Shown here: positions 52,518 through 62,088 of the stretch, piece by piece
How the letters are laid out: each line of letters starts with the position of its first letter
Position numbering within the stretch: position 1 is the first letter of the stretch
Source: Nemophila menziesii
Lineage: Eukaryota > Streptophyta > Magnoliopsida > Boraginales > Hydrophyllaceae
DNA length: 64,000 nucleotides
Direction of reading: 5' to 3'
NCBI GenBank assembly: GCA_029959085.1
Contig: JARWIR010000031.1
Coordinates: forward strand, 8,742,001-8,806,000
Program-made: the position numbers and the translations under genes
Notes under the pieces: model-generated
The model's input: the letters and a program-made list of their open reading frames with translations, nothing else
The model's database searches: none
What the model was told of the DNA's origin: nothing

Positions 52518-53390
52518 TATTAAATTTATTCCAGATATATATTAAAATCCAATAAAAATGGTACTATTATAGTTATAATACCATAAAACTAATGTGTTTG
52601 TCCGTGCTATCTAATTATCAATATCTACTTACTTTTTTAATCCATCAAATATATAAATATGTTTTTTATTTATAATTTTTTACTAAATATATAACTTAAA
52701 TATGAATGAATATCTTCAATTTGATTTAATTTTAAAGTCATAATATATATAGATATATATATATATATAAAAGTAAATATTTGAATACAAAAATATCTTT
52801 TATATATCTTTCTATGTAAATGATAAATGTTAATATAGCATGCAAAATTTTTAGACGATATATATCAATATTATATAACATCTGTTGACCAAAGGTCGTA
52901 AATTTACATCATAAAACATTTTTTTAAACAATTCACATCCTTTACATATACGATTATTAGGACCGTCTACACTACGTAAAAAATTCACTCACTGCATTTA
53001 ATTTCTTATTTTAGCAAATATTTTATTATTTCAAATAAAAAAAATTATAATTATTACCATATTACATTTTCGTCAAAACCATTATAATTTATTAAACGAT
53101 ATAATTGCATATTAAATCAAGTAACTACGCTATTATTTTATATTTCAAGAATTTTTTGATACATTTACATTAAAAAAATTTATGTATATTTTTTATTGAG
53201 TTTGTGACATTTAAAATTATTTATCTTTACCACTACATATATATGATAAAATAAACTTTTTAAAATGACACGTCAACTCTACATAAAAGAAGAACACGAT
53301 CATTTGTGAACCATGAATTTACTTATTCGCACTATTGTAATAATTGTATTTTACTAATAAAAGGAAACTCAATTGTCTCTTATCTCACTC
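52518..53390. repeat. H/I blocks
   Basis: Same as 25405-26300 but without the 45-bp duplication. Markers 'ctgttgaccaaaggtcgtaa' (52882) and 'cgtcaaaaccattataattt' (53072). No gene. Confidence 0.68.
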
Positions 53391-53714
53391 CATGCACATT
53401 ATACACAATATTCTATTTTAACCAGGGGACTTACGTTTGATACCGTAAATGGAACAAAACTTATTTTAAAGGCTCGCGTAGGGGATTTGGGTTCGCTTGC
53501 CTATTAATAGAACAAACGCTTACCTTTTCATTACCTATAAATGAAGAACCTTGAATCTCGAACGACGAATAAAGAAAATTGAATTAATTTTATAAAAAAA
53601 TGCATGCAAGCTAAATCCTATGAATGTTTTATAAGCTTTAAATAATATTTACAAGAAATCAAAAATCATGAACCACACACTTCAAAATATTTGGATATGT
53701 GTTGATATTATAAA
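53391..53714. repeat. J and K blocks
   Basis: J: 'gacttacgtttgatacc' (about 53428), 'gatttgggttcgcttgcc' (53484). K: 'aatcatgaaccacacac' (about 53664), 'tataaaaaatcacgtt'. Closest to 26301-26639. Confidence 0.65.
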
Positions 53715-54372
53715 AAATCACGTTAACCTTAAACTTACATGTTAATTTTAACCTTAACCATACGGTTAAACGTAACACTAAATCGTACATTTTATCTTAA
53801 ATCTAGAACTTAAAACTTAAAACTTAACTTTCATCATAACCTTAAACTTAATGTTTCTTTTAACCTTTACTATAACCCTAATTTTACCCTTACCCTTGAG
53901 GTTTAAACCTTAATTATAATTTGAACTAGATAAAAAACATTTGACCTCAAACATAAATCTTATAACATTATTCTTTAAGGTTTGAACCTTAATTCTAACC
54001 TTAACCAAATGAAGTTTAATCGCGCTTATATTCGACCTCTAACATTAAATTTGTATAACGTGAAACATAAACGTCAACTTAACCTTAAAATTGACCTGTA
54101 CCTCAAAGTTAACCCTTAGACTTAAGCTTAACCTTTACCATAACAGAAAATTTAAACTTTAACCTTAACCTTTAACCTTAACCTTTAACCTTAACATTTA
54201 ATGTAATTCTAACCTTAACCATAACCTTAAACTTAACCTTAACCATGAACTTAACCTTAATATTAGCCTTAGTCTTAGCCTTAGCATAACCATATCCTTT
54301 GCCCTATCCTTAACCTTTTACTTAGCTTTTTCTTTAGACTTTTCCTTAGCCTTAGCCTAGTCGTATCCTTAT

Positions 54373-54425
<53 letters not shown>

Positions 54426-55265
54426 CTTAGCCATAACCTTAACCTTAACGGTAACACTAAAATTATCATTAACATTAATTTTAACTTAACCTTAACCTTA
54501 ACATTAACCTTAACTTTAAACTTAACCTTAACTAATACTCTTTACTCCTTAACCCACCTTAACATCAACCCCTTAATTATTAACCTTAAAGAGATCAATG
54601 AGCTTATTCTTAAAATTAACCTAACATTAACCATACCCATAACCTTAACCTTACCCTTAAACTTAAACCTAAAATTTTACTTTGCCATGACTTCAACATT
54701 AACTTTAATCTTAACCATAACTTTAACCCCAACCTTAACCTTAACCTTAACCTTGACCTTAACTATTACCTTAACCTTAATCTTATCCTAACCTTAACCT
54801 AAACATTAATCATAACCTTAAACTTAATCTTAACCCTAAATCTTATACCTTAAATCGTTAACCTTAAACCATAAAACTTAGTGTTTGCTTTCATTTTCAC
54901 CTTAACCTTTACCCGAACATTAATGTTAACCTTAAACTTAACATTAACCTTAAATCTTATACCTTAAACTGTAAACCTTAAACATAAACCTTAAACTATA
55001 CAACTAAGTGTTTGCTTCTACTTTAACCTTAACCTTAACTTTAACCATAACTCTTAAACTTTAAGTCTTACACCTGAAACCTTAAACATAAACTTAAACT
55101 TAACCTAAACTTGAAACCTTCACCATAACATTAACCTTAACCTTTAACTCCAAACTTATTTTAAGTTTTTCAACCTTGAACCTTGAACCTTGAACCTTAA
55201 ACCTTAAACCTTAAACCATTAATCTTAAACATTAACCTTGACCTTAACCTTAACTTTAAAAATTA
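53715..55265. repeat. L block 6: degenerate CCTTAA hexamer array
   Basis: About 1.55 kb. Its first 590 bp are the closest match to truncated L block 4. Landmark 'aaatgaagtttaatcgcgct' at about 54007. A 47-bp (TA)n tract (54376-54422) sits inside it, at a place where L3 has only 'ccctatatatacc' (18868). ORF 54281-54475 (minus) spans both repeats and is not a gene. Confidence 0.9.
54376..54422. repeat. (TA)n microsatellite inside the hexamer array
   Basis: 47 bases of alternating T/A. The equivalent place in L3 has only four TA units, so the tract expanded in this copy. Confidence 0.95.
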
Positions 55266-56027
55266 ACTTAACCTTTAGTGCAATCCACGTCAAATATGCC
55301 AATAAAATGGGCATCCCCTATGTGTGTGGTGATTTTCACACCCAAGGGAGAAACTCCCCACAAAATTGTATGGATCATTCCAAGTAGTAGAGTAGAACTT
55401 TTATCATCTCCATATGGATTATAAAACTTATATTGTGTGTTTAATGAAGTTGAATAGAATGTAGTATAATAATATAATATATATTGGATTTTGTTTCGAT
55501 AATGAATAATTAAAAAGAATGAAATTCAAATACATGGACTAAAATAGAGAGGAAACTAGCCCAAGATGATCCAATTCACCAAAGAACTATAAGTTAGGCT
55601 AAAGAGAATAAGATGATGTTTACTATTCACATTAACTGGGAATCTCGATTCAACCTAAGCTTCTGATTAATTCAAATAAGAGCGATGTTCACTATTCACA
55701 TAAATTGTGACTCTAGAAGGCACCTAACCTCTCCCGTCATCACTTTAAAAATTAACTTAACCTTTAGTGCAATCCATGTCAAATATGCCAATAAAATGGG
55801 CATCCCCTATGTGTGTGGTGATTTTCACACCCAAGGGAGAAACTCCCAAGATGATCCAATTCACCAAAGAACTATAAGTTAGGCTAAAGAGAATAAGATG
55901 ATGTTTACCATTAACTGGGAATCTCGATTCAACCTAAGCTTCTGATTAATTCAAATAAGAGCGATGTTCACTATTCACATCAATTGTGACTCTAGAAGGC
56001 ACCTAACCTCTCCCGTCATCACTTTAA
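55257..56027. repeat. B block 6 with an internal tandem duplication
   Basis: 'aaaaattaacttaaccttta' and the following 100 bp recur at about 55746, and the segment from 'gatgatccaattcaccaaag' (55564) recurs at about 55850. The second copy lacks about 200 bp (55360-55560) and a short stretch in the middle. Near-identity implies a recent event. The ORF at 55685-55882 crosses the duplication junction. Confidence 0.85.
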
Positions 56028-56629
56028 AGTTGGCAGCTTATACGAAATGAATGTACTCAAAATTAATAGGGTAGGACTTTTATCCTATATTGCATTGTCC
56101 AATATTCACATCATAACCATTAATTATATTGATAAAACACGTGTCATAGATAATTTAGATAGTTACTATAATTAGTTTTTAATTGACATAAACATGGGGT
56201 ATATCTCATAATACGGTTGGTATTGAACGATCCCATATTAGATAAAAGTATTTTACAAATTAATATAGAGTAATATAGTATAAGTTTTAAATAACATAGG
56301 AAACACACACAAATTTTTGAATAATATATGGTCATATAATGCAATCAAATCAAAATATATTTCATGCCTCCAACTCCCTTGTCCCCAAAAAGAATTGCAT
56401 GCCTACTCCTTTATGTTTAATTATGTATTTCTATATTGTAATTAATAGGGAGATAGATGGATAAAGTATACATGTAGTGTTGGCCCTGATTTTTAAAGTA
56501 TGTGATGTTGAAGAAGGTAACATTATGGCAATTTAGGGAGCTGAACTCGAAATAAAAGAAAGTCAACAACACTATGGAAACTATTTTAATTAAATTAATT
56601 CTACAAAAAAGTTTATAACTTTAATCCTT
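56028..56629. repeat. End of B block and C block start
   Basis: B end ('caaaattaatagggtaggac', 'attaattatattgataaaac'), then C, parallel to 38161-38420 and 20856-21180. This sequence should also lie immediately left of position 1 if the 2.09-kb duplication extends beyond the window. The ORF at 56144-56344 (minus) is not conserved. Confidence 0.65.
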
Positions 56630-58726
56630 GATTGTTGGTGTAGTGAGCACAAAACGAAAGGTGTCAATTAATAACAAACCATCTTATTAATTGTTACAAG
56701 ATTGTGAAATTATGTCCGACATGCTTTAAATTCAGGTTCGTAAATTATTGTCAATAATATTATGGTTGTATGAAAAACGATGATTATTACTGAACGAATG
56801 AATTGTAAGTGCTCCAAAAAGGTTTTCTACAAAATTCCAATTCAATAATTTAGTTTGTGGATCGATTCGTTCGTTGTTTCTCACGTTCTATTTAATTTTT
56901 TTATTCAATACCATTTAGAAAATCATAACTACTAAAATATATTTTTAAGAGAGATACATAATATATTAACCAACCTAAAAAAAAAATTACTTACACAATC
57001 AAAGAATATAAATATATAAATCTATTTTTTATATATACATAGGTTTGATAAATGTATTTTTATTTTTATATAATAAATTAATGAAATACTAATATATAAA
57101 CGGTGATTGTTACAGAAAGAAGGAATTGTAAGTGCTCCAAAAAGGGATTCTACAAGATGGTGAAGGATTTGATATCCTTGTATGCATGCTAAAAAAAATT
57201 AATTCTCTTGATTTTAGTGTGTAAAAGATTGACACCATATTAAAATAGTTGTAACTGAAATGAATATCACAAAAATATACACCCTACACGCAACATAACT
57301 ACAATTAAAATGTGCGAAGAAATCATTGAGAATGCACATGAATTTCTAAGTCCAAGTCACCATTATTTTGGTATTTAGATGTTCGATTAAGTATTCAATA
57401 TATTAGGGTAGAGACAAAAAATGCCATTAGAACATATAGAACAAGGTTTATCAAGTCGATGAAGACATTTTGAAATGTCCAAACAACACTGATAGACAAT
57501 AGTGATGTCTGGATAAGAAAAAGAATGATCTTCCAAGATAAATAAATATAAATTAGTAATACATAAGAGATATATTCCTTTTAGACACTTGACAATTATA
57601 GCAAAAAAATATTACTCGCAAGCGCTCGAGAACCATTTAATGATGATAAATGTGTCTACACTTAATGCAACACATATAGTTTGGTGGCTTATTAACATAT
57701 GAGATAATTTTAAACATCACGTTACACGTAAAATGCATTGTAGACCGAAAATAAATTTTATTCAGAAGGTGATCATAAATAATATTGTCTCGTCGATTTT
57801 GAACTCAGATGTATTATTAGACGGATACAAGTACATATATTTTTTGTTATTTTCATATACATTGTGTAATTAACCTCATCCTAAAATACCTAAATTTATT
57901 GTCACAAATAATCACATAATTAAGATTTGTTTTTCTTGGTTATAAGCTTGTAAGCATTCATGAATATGATACAATTAAACCAACAACTATTAGTTGTGGC
58001 AGAAATAATCTCTTAGCGTGTAATAAAACTTAATATTTAGGAATCGTTTATTTTATTTTATTTTCAATAGACGTATAGATGTGTATAATAACTTTTTCAA
58101 TCTTTTCGCCCATATTTTCATCCTTATAAGATATGACTATTTCCGATTTATGTACGTATTAAAATAATTTGTCAAAGTCTATACATGATATAGAAAAATT
58201 AGTCATATTTTGTACATGATTAAAAAGTATCATGTTTATAGATTTAAAATACACCAATGAGTCTACAAATTCTATAAAGATTTTGAAATACATAAAAATC
58301 TTATTGAATTTCAAATGAATATACCATAATAGTTACTGCAAATATGAATCAAATATTTACATTCTTATTTAGTAACAGTTTAATGAAAGTTGATTCAGAT
58401 CTGATACACATGTTTGTCTACGATATGATAAAATATGTAAAGTTATATGTACTTTCTGTAAAACTTAAATTGTAATTTATTACATGTGTTTGTGGATTGT
58501 TTCTTACTTTCTTTTTTGAAAAAGTTGTATTCACTACCATTTAATAAATCATACCTACATATTTATTTTTTCGAGATAAATACATAATATAGCAACTAAA
58601 ATAAAAACAAAAAAAGATTTCATACACAATAAAAGAACATAAATAAATAATTATAATAATTATATATAGATATATTCGATAAATATATTTTTATTTTTAT
58701 ATAATAAATAAATTAAAATATATATA
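56630..58726. repeat. Recent segmental duplicate, right copy, cut by Hel2
   Basis: Aligns with 1-2092 at an offset of 56629 (56628 after a one-base indel). Its last 20-30 bases before Hel2 differ from the left copy and share two substitutions with the flank of Hel1 ('aataaataaattaaa' against 'aataaattaatgaaa'). Confidence 0.9.
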
Positions 58727-58768
58727 TCTATATTATATTTCGAAGTTTTTCCTACGGTCCTGATTTAC

Positions 58769-58873
58769 CCACTTAAGTGGTGGCCAGGATCGATTCTAGA
58801 AAAATATAAGTGGTGGTCAGGATCGATTCTGGCAAAATATAAGTGGTGGCCAGGATCGATTCTGGCCCCACTT
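58769..58873 (+). repeat. Hel2 5' palindrome and three 33-bp iterons
   Basis: The palindrome CCACTTAAGTGG (58769-58780) is followed by three units of 'aagtggtggccaggatcgat' type starting at 58775, 58808 and 58841, exactly 33 bp apart. Hel1 has two units, so copy number varies within the family. Confidence 0.9.
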
Positions 58874-58904
58874 ATTATTTTTATTTTTATTTTAATACAC
58901 AACA

Positions 58905-59185
58905 CGTATAAAAAAAAAAACCCTCATTTCACTCTCCTCTTGAAACCTCACTCAATCTGTTCTCCAGAGCCGCTCTCCATCACAAGACAACCGCCGCTAC
59001 ACATCACCGCCGCTCTAACCATTCTCCACCATTTCTCCCACCACCATCATCCATTCCGACTCAAACTTCCAACACCACCATCGCGACCTTCTTTATTCTG
59101 TTATAGAAAATCTGCCTTCCCCTCTTCTTTGTTTTTTCTTGCTCATGATACTTGATTCTTCACCATGGATGCCGAATCTGCTAAG
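58905..59185 (+). promoter_or_regulatory. Possible captured leader and first exon
   Basis: A TATA-like 'cgtataaaa' (58905) is followed by about 240 bp of C-rich sequence typical of plant 5' leaders, then 'caccATGG' at 59161-59168, a good plant start context. The short frame MDAESAK ends at 59185 against a GT. An ORF at 58940-59155 covers the leader itself and looks fortuitous. The source gene is not recognised and transcription is inferred only. Confidence 0.35.
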
Positions 59186-59462
59186 GTAGTATATTTTCCT
59201 TCAAATCTTTAATTTAATTAGTTTTTGATTTTATCACACCTTATCCCTTCTACAAAGATAAAATATCACTTGAACGAATTGGAAAAAATTAATATGTATC
59301 TTATTTACTATCATATATAGAATTTCTATGCATCATCATCGCCTTATAGATTTGATTCGAGTCTTTTCCTTAAAGGGATCCAAAGCTCGGTGGACATACT
59401 AAAAGAAAGGTACGGTCAAAATTACAAACTTATATTGTCAAATTCATTTTTAATAAATTAAT

Positions 59463-59579
59463 AATATGGTGGAGATTAGGAAGAGTTGTAGAGAAGAGAG
59501 CTTGCAGAAGAAGCGCCGTGAAGGCCTTCAATCTAATTCGCTATTCAATGTTCCTGTTCAAGCGGGCGGTGAAAAAAAG
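59463..59579 (+). pseudogene. Importin-alpha exon fragment (IBB domain)
   Basis: The frame reads NMVEIRKSCREESLQKKRRE and continues GLQSNSLFNVPVQAGGEKK to a GT donor at 59580. Importin-alpha is the nuclear-import adaptor; its N-terminal importin-beta-binding domain contains the conserved plant sequence around NMVEIRK...REESLLKKRREGL, which this matches except at a few residues (Cys for Lys, Gln for Leu). Only this one exon (about 39 codons) is present; the armadillo repeats that bind cargo are absent, so it cannot be a functional importin. An ORF from the internal ATG (59466) runs through the donor into the TA tract and would end in Tyr/Ile repeats. It lies within the Hel2 capture region, in sense orientation. 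The call rests on pattern recognition. Confidence 0.85.
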
Positions 59580-59585
59580 GTAAAA

Positions 59586-59595
<10 letters not shown>

Positions 59596-59671
<76 letters not shown>
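59596..59671. repeat. Long (TA)n microsatellite, 76 bp
   Basis: The longest uninterrupted TA tract in the window, inside what would be the intron after the importin-alpha exon. Confidence 0.97.
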
Positions 59672-59674
<3 letters not shown>

Positions 59675-59989
59675 CATGTATCATGTTATATCATATGGTA
59701 GCTAAATTATTGTGTGATTTTATTTATTTGTTTATTATATCTGCAATTTAGTGGATTTGTATACATTGATTCGAGTCTTTTCCTTAAAGGGTTCCAAAGC
59801 TCAGTGGACATACTAAAGGAAAGGTACAGTCAAAATTACCAAAGTTTTGTCAAACTTATATTGTCAAAGTCATTTTTAATAAATTAATATTTTAATCATG
59901 CTCATTTTTTATAATTATTGTAGGATGATTATGACTCATTGATGTCTGGTCTGGTATTCGTAGTCCGAGATTGAAATGAATTAATTTAG

Positions 59990-60196
59990 GTGACGTGAAA
60001 CACTATAATTATAGTGATTTGTCAGAATTCACAGATGATTTACAGGAAAAGTATGTTTTTTGACAAGACTATGTTCTGTATATTTTTAAAAAGAAATATT
60101 CAGAAAGATTCCATAAACAAGGATGTGATTATAAAACCTGGTATCTTATTTGCTGCAATGCACCACGAGAGAACTTACTACCTCTTAGACTCCAGG
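59990..60196 (+). pseudogene. Exon-like fragment, source gene unrecognised
   Basis: Bounded by an AG acceptor (59988-59989) and a GT donor (60197). The best frame begins DVKHYNYSDLSEFTDDLQEK, meets one TGA at about 60060, then continues QDYVLYIFKKKYSERF and ends in NAPRENLLPLRLQ exactly at the donor. A competing open frame (ORF 60014-60199) has less protein-like composition. I do not recognise the protein. The single stop and exact splice edges suggest a real exon decaying after capture. It may belong with the next fragment. Confidence 0.45.
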
Positions 60197-60288
60197 TAAC
60201 TGCTTATACATTCTCTCACTCTTCTTTTTCATCTTTTGATGATTACACAATGAGTATTGTTATTAATTGTTTACTCTCATCTCCGCAG

Positions 60289-60351
60289 CGTCTAAAAATT
60301 TAACCGAATTGCTGCTTACTTTTCCAATTTCATAGCCCTCGAAGATCCAAG
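60289..60351 (+). pseudogene. Exon-like fragment, possibly same gene as 59990-60196
   Basis: Acceptor 'ctccgcag', donor 'aag|gt'. One frame, after one TAA near its start, reads KFNRIAAYFSNFIALEDPR. Placed after NLLPLRLQ of the preceding fragment it gives a plausible continuation, so these may be consecutive exons of one gene. Family unknown to me. Confidence 0.4.
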
Positions 60352-60589
60352 GTTCGTATAATTCATCATTCTTTTTGTTCTAATTAAAGAATTCATTAGA
60401 TTAACCTTCTAAATTTCATGAAAATTCATTAGATCCAAGCTTTTTAAAGATGTACCTGATGTTTCCATTATCAGAAAGAGGCGCAAGAATGAATAAATGG
60501 TATTAATTCTTACCTACAATATATGAGTCTAATTCTCGAGATCTTTGTCACGGTTGTTTTAAATTAGTTTCAAACTTTTGATTTTGCAG

Positions 60590-60689
60590 GGTGCATACAT
60601 TTCGGCTGCAAATTTCACATTTATAGTCTAAGCTATAACTGTCTATATACCCACAATAGATCAAATGTTGCCTCGATTCCATCACACAC
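60590..60689 (+). pseudogene. Exon-like fragment, unrecognised
   Basis: Acceptor 'attttgcag' and donor 'cac|gtaagt', both close to the plant consensus. One frame is open throughout (contains SLSYNCLYTHNRSNVASIPS); another has a single stop (GAYISAANFTFIV, stop, AITVYIPTIDQMLPRF). I cannot decide between them and recognise neither. Confidence 0.35.
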
Positions 60690-60896
60690 GTAAGTCTCCT
60701 TTTTCCCTTTCTTCTGATTTTTTGGGGATTCATGCTCAATTCGAATCGCATTAATTCAATTTTAGTTTTTCTAAACCAAAAATGCTGTCATGTTCAATTA
60801 TAAACTCTACAGCGATCAGGGATTCAATGTGTATGTTTTTATTGTGCATTCTGCTATAATTAGTCTCTAATGGAGATTTTTGATCATGCTCTTTAG

Positions 60897-61040
60897 ATAT
60901 CTAATGAAATCAAAGATGCAATTATATACTTAGATGCTGGGTGTACAGAGAGTTTTCAGATTCTCGATGCATTTTCTCAGCTACTAGAGCTTGGGGCCCG
61001 CTCTATTTGCAGCTTAGAAAACATGACTCCTCTTGATCAG
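60897..61040 (+). pseudogene. MIP3 (SEC1-family, MAG2-interacting) exon fragment
   Basis: Exactly 48 codons between an AG acceptor (60895-60896) and a 'cag|gtaaga' donor. It starts ISNEIKDAIIYLDAGCTESF and ends ELGARSICSLENMTPLDQ with no stop. Plant MIP3 is the Sec1/Munc18-type subunit of the MAG2/Dsl1 tethering complex at the ER. The run YLDAGCTESFQ, then a LELGAR.(A/S)(V/I)CSLENMT motif, is characteristic of its N-terminal region. Only this small part of a protein of several hundred residues is present. The reading frame and both splice sites are intact, so capture looks recent or the exon has been spared by chance. Sense strand of Hel2. Confidence 0.8.
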
Positions 61041-61258
61041 GTAAGAATATACATTTAAATTTTTTAACTCGAATTGTTCTAATTTTGTAAGAATCATATT
61101 TTGGAATTGAAAGCCTGGCCCTGCAAAAAAAGTTGTGTTCTTCACGTCACGTCCTTTAACTGGTGCTCATCGAATTTATATTAATAATAAATTTTTTAAG
61201 CATGTTTCAAATTTATATATATTAATAATATGACCATAATACCCTCCTGCTATTTCAG

Positions 61259-61340
61259 ATAGCTCACTCAGCTTTTCCAGATGCGTATCGCGAATACGAA
61301 TTAAAGATCGGTGTTGTATTATCAGGAGGTCAAGCTCATT
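61259..61340 (+). pseudogene. Chimeric exon: MIP3 piece fused to a PFP-beta-like motif
   Basis: After the acceptor 'tatttcag' the frame reads IAHSAFPDAYREYE, which resembles a later part of plant MIP3 (AHSAYPDS...GPDAF.EYE) with an internal gap. It runs straight into LKIGVVLSGGQA, identical to the start of the phosphate-binding loop region of the beta subunit of pyrophosphate-dependent phosphofructokinase (KIGVVLSGGQAPGGHN in the family). The second match is only 11-12 residues and could be coincidence, but that motif is highly specific. A GT lies at 61329. If right, the fusion happened at DNA level without an intron, as expected from template switching during capture. Confidence 0.5.
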
Positions 61341-61476
61341 TATCTATTTTAAATTTCATCTCAAATTCAATTATCTCCTTCAAACACCTCTAATCCGCCT
61401 TAATTGATTTGATTATTGCCAATTGTGTGTAATATTATAACTTTAGGGACCTTTTTTGTAACAGTTTTGTGTATAG

Positions 61477-61829
61477 GAAATGACACCTGAAGCTGAGATT
61501 ATTTATGTTGAAGCTCAAGCAAGAATGGATGATAGGTTTGTTTTTATATTTCACTTTTTAACTATTTTTTTTTTTGTTGATTTTCTCACTTTTTGCTTCT
61601 CTTTTAATAGTCGATTAACAGACCCAGTAACTAGAGATTTACGAAATATGAATACTTTAGCGAAGGTAATTAACTAACTAATTCATATAAGCAAAGGAGA
61701 ATGAACTTTAAATTGAATATTTGTGACAGATTATGAGGCAAAGGAGAATAGATAAGGGTGCTTTAACTCTTGCTTCCGCTGAAGTAAAGTTTCAAATCGA
61801 TACTGAAACTCATGATCCACTTGATATTT
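61477..61829 (+). pseudogene. DIS3/RRP44 exosome nuclease, three consecutive exons
   Basis: Exons 61477-61535, 61611-61665 and 61730-61829, each with AG acceptor and, for the first two, GT donor. Spliced in silico they read in one frame from EMTPEAEIIYVEAQARMDD through RLTDPVTRDLRNMNTLAK to IMRQRRIDKGALTLASAE and FQIDTETHDPLDI, then TGA. DIS3/RRP44 is the RNase II-type catalytic subunit of the RNA exosome; this part lies in its RNB domain, between the catalytic Asp cluster and the region with the GALTLASAEV(K/R)F motif. The catalytic aspartates are not included. The final TGA and loss of the third donor mark the break. Two introns kept in order show that genomic DNA, not cDNA, was captured. 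Confidence 0.85.
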
Positions 61830-61875
61830 GATTTTATTTTTCATAATTCTAATATAAACTTCCTCTGTAACTAAG

Positions 61876-61963
61876 GTATTTGAATCTTCTCGAGAAATAT
61901 CCCATATGGACAAAAGCAGCAACTTCTGCATTATTAACTTTTGTAGGAGATGTAATTTGTCAG
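61876..61963 (+). pseudogene. Mpv17/PMP22-family exon fragment
   Basis: Between acceptor 'ctaag' and donor 'cag|gtaaat' the frame reads YLNLLEKYPIWTKAATSALL and then TFVGDVICQ. This matches the N-terminal signature of Mpv17/PMP22 membrane proteins of peroxisomes, mitochondria or plastids: Tyr-x-x-x-Leu...(H/Y)P...TKA.T(S/A)..L...GD...Q at the start of the first membrane segment. Twenty-nine codons, no stop. Only this exon is seen, directly after the DIS3 piece (46 bp between them), so the join is again intergenic or intronic in origin. Confidence 0.75.
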
Positions 61964-62088
61964 GTAAATCATTCGATCCTCTATTTAATTGCATATTAGT
62001 CCTCCAACTTTTGATTCGTTTGTTTAGACCCCTTAAATCCTTACTAATCCGTTTGTTAAAGATTAGATTATAAATTATTTCATGTCAG

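Larger units (their letters stand above)
59352..59830 (+). repeat. Duplicated exon-like segment flanking the importin exon
   Basis: About 75 bp beginning 'ttgattcgagtcttttcctt' occurs at about 59352 and again at about 59768, with a handful of changes. In one frame both read SSVDILKERY and end near a GT. The importin-alpha exon and a long TA tract lie between the copies. The source gene is unrecognised. Confidence 0.75.
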
